Assembly: GCA_031279155.1 (NCBI GenBank)
Contig: JAITJB010000149.1
Location: 1 to 6,348, forward strand
Reading direction: 5' to 3'
DNA length: 6,348 nucleotides
Source of the DNA: Deltaproteobacteria bacterium
GTDB taxonomy: Bacteria > Desulfobacterota > Desulfarculia > Adiutricales > Adiutricaceae
In this document: positions 4,601-6,348 of the stretch, piece by piece
Numbering within the stretch: position 1 is the stretch's first letter
Layout of the letters: each line of letters starts with the position of its first letter
Translations under genes and position numbers: made by a program
Notes under the pieces: model-generated
The model's database searches: none
Told to the model about the DNA's origin: nothing
Seen by the model: the letters and a program-made list of their open reading frames with translations, nothing else

Positions 4601-5551
4601 TTGGATCACGTCTTACTCAATGCCTTTGATAGCGTTCTAACCCTTTTCTTAATGGGACTTCTCGGCTTCTATCTGGTCCGTAAGGGCCTGGTTAATCAAG
4701 ATGCCAAAAATTTCTTACCTAGGTTCGTGGTGGGCTACGCCCTTCCGCTGTACCTTTTCTCCACGGCCATTAAAGAGCTCTCCCGGGGCGATCTGCCAGG
4801 ACTTTTAACCGGCACCGCTCTGGCCGTAGTGACCATGACCCTAACCTTAATATTGGCCATGGTCTTTATCAGGGTTCTAAAAGTCCGTCAGGGCCGCCAG
4901 GGCCTTTTTGCCGTGGGCTTTACCTTCTCTAACACCATGTTCTTGGGTCTACCCATTAACGTGGCCCTCTTTGGGGAATCGGCCCTGCCCTTTGTTATCT
5001 CCTATTTTTTCTCAAATTCCCTTATGTTCTGGACCGTAGGTAGCTACCTAATGAGTTTAGACGGCCCGGGCCAAAAATCTCAGATATTTAGCCTAGAAAC
5101 CGTCAAGAGGTTTTTTAACCCGCCGCTAACGGGTTTTTTAATTGGTCTCTTCTTAGTGGTCTTGGAAATCCCTATCCCAGGCTTTGTGGCCAGCTCAGCT
5201 AGAATGCTGGGCTCCACGACCACGCCGCTAGCTATCATTTTTATTGGTATGTCCTTAGCTGACTTGGATCTTAAAAGCCTGCGCCTGGAAAAAGATATAG
5301 TCTTCGTGATGTTGGGCCGATTTCTCATCTGCCCACTTATCACCATGACCCTGTGCTTGGCCGTAAACCTAAGCCCTGGCCTAAATAGGGTCTTTATCAT
5401 CCAGTCATCTCTGCCCGTCTTAGCCAACTGTTCCATTATGGCCGGCTACTACCGCTCGGATACTTCTTTTGCTGTTCTTATAGTATCTTTAACTACGACT
5501 TTAAGTTTATTTACCGTGCCACTATTTAGATTATTAGTCTCATTTATCTAG
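4601..5551 (+). CDS. AEC-family (auxin efflux carrier-like) permease
   Basis: An inner-membrane secondary transporter of about 316 residues, the normal length for the family. It consists of about ten hydrophobic segments with a short polar loop in the middle (about residues 152-168). Family-like motifs, numbered from the TTG start, are SNTMFLGLPI (110-119), NPPLTG (173-178), STTTPLAIIFIGMSLADLDL (205-224) and LPVLANCSIMAGYY (271-284). Bacterial relatives include malate permeases, so an organic acid or similar anion is a plausible substrate, but none can be read from sequence. The TTG at 4601 is preferred because AGAGG precedes it and translation then begins directly before the first membrane helix (MDHVLLNAF...). 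A GTG at 4571 would add ten residues and lacks a ribosome binding site. The gene diverges from the 132-residue gene and its last 12 bp overlap the convergent regulator gene. Confidence 0.9.
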   Translation: MDHVLLNAFDSVLTLFLMGLLGFYLVRKGLVNQDAKNFLPRFVVGYALPLYLFSTAIKELSRGDLPGLLTGTALAVVTMTLTLILAMVFIRVLKVRQGRQGLFAVGFTFSNTMFLGLPINVALFGESALPFVISYFFSNSLMFWTVGSYLMSLDGPGQKSQIFSLETVKRFFNPPLTGFLIGLFLVVLEIPIPGFVASSARMLGSTTTPLAIIFIGMSLADLDLKSLRLEKDIVFVMLGRFLICPLITMTLCLAVNLSPGLNRVFIIQSSLPVLANCSIMAGYYRSDTSFAVLIVSLTTTLSLFTVPLFRLLVSFI

Positions 5552-6348
5552 ATCGCTAGGTCCTTCGCTGGTGACGGCTAAGAGAGCCGGATATTTTTTT
5601 AGTTTATACGGCATGACGTTTCGCTTAAGGCCCAACAGATCGGCGGCCTTGGCCTGGACGCCTTTGGTCAAGATTAAAGCCCGGCGAAGCATTTGCTCTT
5701 CCATGCTAGCTAATATGGATACTAAGTCGCCCCCGTTGGGGGCTACTTCTGAGAGCTTCTCCGATAAGGGCGTAGGCGGGAGCTGCGCCCATTTATCCCA
5801 CTTGTACTTAAAGACATTGCGCCTAAGGCCCAAGGTGTCGGCGGCCCGACTCTGGACGCCTTGGGCCATGGTTAAAGACCGCCTAATAAGCCCCTCCTCG
5901 AGAGCCGAGAGGGCTTGGGCTAAGCCCACGGTCCTTGGAACGATCTTTAAGGCCGGCTCAGGCCAGCTATCGTTAGCCTGGCCAAAAACCGGCCCGGCCC
6001 AATAAAGGCCTAAATCCTCATGAGATTGATTTTGATGATTATTATCAGAGCTTAAAGAGCTTGTAAGGCCTCTTGCTTCTCCATTGGCATCCCCGCCTGA
6101 AACCTCGCCTGCAACCCAATTGGCAACCCTCCCTGAAACCTCGCCTGCAACCCCATTGGCATCCCTGATTTCTACCTCTCCTGCAACCCCATTTGTTTCC
6201 CGGCTTGCTACCCTGCCTGAATCCCCACTTACTACACCAACATGGCCAGATTGGCCAAACTGGCCAGGTTGGCTCAAGCTAGCTTGAGGGGCTATTTTGG
6301 GGCGCAAAATCTCATCGGGTAAATCTGAGGGCACTATGAGATCGTTAG
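5540..6348 (-). CDS. C-terminal part of an NtrC-family sigma-54 regulator with two Fis-type HTH domains (5' end beyond right edge)
   Basis: The frame is open from the right edge to TGA at 5540. A GTG at 6334 could be read as a start, giving 264 residues (numbering used here), but it lacks a ribosome binding site. The residues around it, LIVPSDLPDEI, match the segment that normally follows the AAA+ domain of sigma-54 activators (such as I-P-E-D-L-P-x-E-I). I therefore treat this as a gene truncated by the window. Residues 21-90 are a low-complexity Gly/Val/Ala/Glu linker made of repeats. Two Fis-type DNA-binding domains follow, at 137-182 and 204-249, each with LEE/MEE, GVQ-(S/A)-(R/K)-AAD-x-LGL-(R/K)-RNV and YK. 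The family normally carries one such domain. The second copy has Pro242 in its predicted recognition helix. The product should bind enhancer-like DNA sites. The target genes and the sensing domain are unknown. If GTG is the true start, it would instead be a stand-alone double-Fis DNA-binding protein. Confidence 0.8.
   Translation of the reverse strand, partial: NDLIVPSDLPDEILRPKIAPQASLSQPGQFGQSGHVGVVSGDSGRVASRETNGVAGEVEIRDANGVAGEVSGRVANWVAGEVSGGDANGEARGLTSSLSSDNNHQNQSHEDLGLYWAGPVFGQANDSWPEPALKIVPRTVGLAQALSALEEGLIRRSLTMAQGVQSRAADTLGLRRNVFKYKWDKWAQLPPTPLSEKLSEVAPNGGDLVSILASMEEQMLRRALILTKGVQAKAADLLGLKRNVMPYKLKKYPALLAVTSEGPSDLDK
5588..5725 (-). repeat. Second Fis-type HTH copy (partner of 5789-5926)
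   Basis: This segment encodes residues 204-249 and is homologous at protein and DNA level to 5789-5926, offset by 198 bp (66 codons). The most similar DNA runs include TAAGGCCCAA and TCGGCGGCC, present in both copies on the plus strand. This indicates duplication inside the gene rather than two unrelated domains. Confidence 0.8.
5789..5926 (-). repeat. First Fis-type HTH copy (partner of 5588-5725)
   Basis: This segment encodes residues 137-182. Aligned without gaps to the second copy, 21 of 44 residues are identical by hand count, with the match strongest in the helix-turn-helix (GVQ, AAD, LGL, RNV, YK). Two Trp residues (W179 and W182) replace the Leu and Tyr of the second copy at the end of the recognition helix. 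Confidence 0.8.
6081..6224 (-). repeat. 36-bp in-frame tandem repeat, four units
   Basis: Four head-to-tail units of exactly 36 bp run 6081-6116, 6117-6152, 6153-6188 and 6189-6224. The first three are close copies sharing CTGCAACC at their ends and ATTGGCA near their starts; the fourth is diverged. Each encodes 12 residues around NGVAGEV, NWVAGEV or similar, in the linker ahead of the HTH domains. Because the unit is a multiple of three, gain or loss of copies would keep the frame. Confidence 0.9.
6243..6278 (-). repeat. 9-bp in-frame tandem repeat, four units
   Basis: Plus-strand units TGGCCAGAT, TGGCCAAAC, TGGCCAGGT and TGGCTCAAG follow one another and encode Q-x-G triplets (QPG, QFG, QSG, HVG and neighbours) in the regulator linker. 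This is a second, independent repeat array 18 bp from the 36-bp array. Confidence 0.8.
6273..6288. repeat. 16-bp perfect palindrome inside the regulator gene
   Basis: CTCAAGCTAGCTTGAG is identical to its reverse complement and overlaps the end of the 9-bp repeat array. It encodes part of APQASLSQ, an unconserved linker. It could be a DNA-binding site or a by-product of the repeat-prone sequence. Confidence 0.6.

Noticed and set aside
6081..6224. CRISPR array
   Set aside because: The 36-bp units are directly adjacent with no spacers and lie in frame within a coding region.
5571..6287. Plus-strand open frames opposite the regulator, including a Thr/Pro/Ser-rich one over the repeats
   Set aside because: They are antisense shadows. 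The repetitive product arises because the 36-bp repeat is open on both strands, while the minus strand carries the recognisable HTH domains.

Overview
The window looks like ordinary chromosome from a Gram-negative, diderm bacterium of moderate GC content. Two features support this: a signal-peptide-bearing outer-membrane barrel protein at the left edge, and what appears to be the C-terminal part of a sigma-54 activator at the right edge. The style of the genes (barrel porin, iron-sulfur aldo/keto reductase, AMMECR1 protein, NtrC-type regulator) would suit an anaerobic deltaproteobacterium / Desulfobacterota-like organism. That placement is an inference and no sequence here is diagnostic. I see no RNA genes, insertion sequences, CRISPR arrays or prophage genes.

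Layout. 1-952 (minus) is the N-terminal 317 codons of a porin, cut by the left edge. Its 953-1363 upstream region holds a sigma-70-like promoter, a hairpin near the predicted mRNA 5' end and a possible sigma-54 (-24/-12) promoter. 1364-2533 (minus) is an aldo/keto reductase with a C-terminal eight-cysteine iron-sulfur domain. 2634-3215 (minus) is an AMMECR1-domain protein (AmmeMemoRadiSam system protein A type), 100 bp upstream of the reductase and possibly co-transcribed with it. That 100 bp spacer contains a dyad built from four-base repeats. 3216-3682 is non-coding, with degenerate short repeats and a strong minus-strand terminator at 3522-3567. 3683-4081 (minus) is an unrecognised 132-residue protein with its own leader, which contains a possible attenuator hairpin and a possible 13-codon leader peptide. 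4601-5551 (plus) is an AEC-family (auxin efflux carrier-like) permease with a structured upstream region. 5540-6348 (minus) converges on the permease and overlaps its end by 12 bp. It reads as the C-terminal portion of an NtrC-family sigma-54-dependent regulator whose AAA+ domain lies beyond the right edge.

The most unusual item is this last gene. It carries two tandem Fis-type helix-turn-helix domains (21 of 44 aligned residues identical by hand count, 66 residues apart) where the family normally has one. Its linker is built from a 36-bp tandem repeat and a 9-bp tandem repeat, with a 16-bp perfect palindrome next to the latter. With no AAA+ domain in view, the sigma-54 assignment rests on the motif LIVPSDLPDEI at the right edge. 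A possible sigma-54 promoter upstream of the porin would fit with such a regulator, but nothing here shows that the two are connected.
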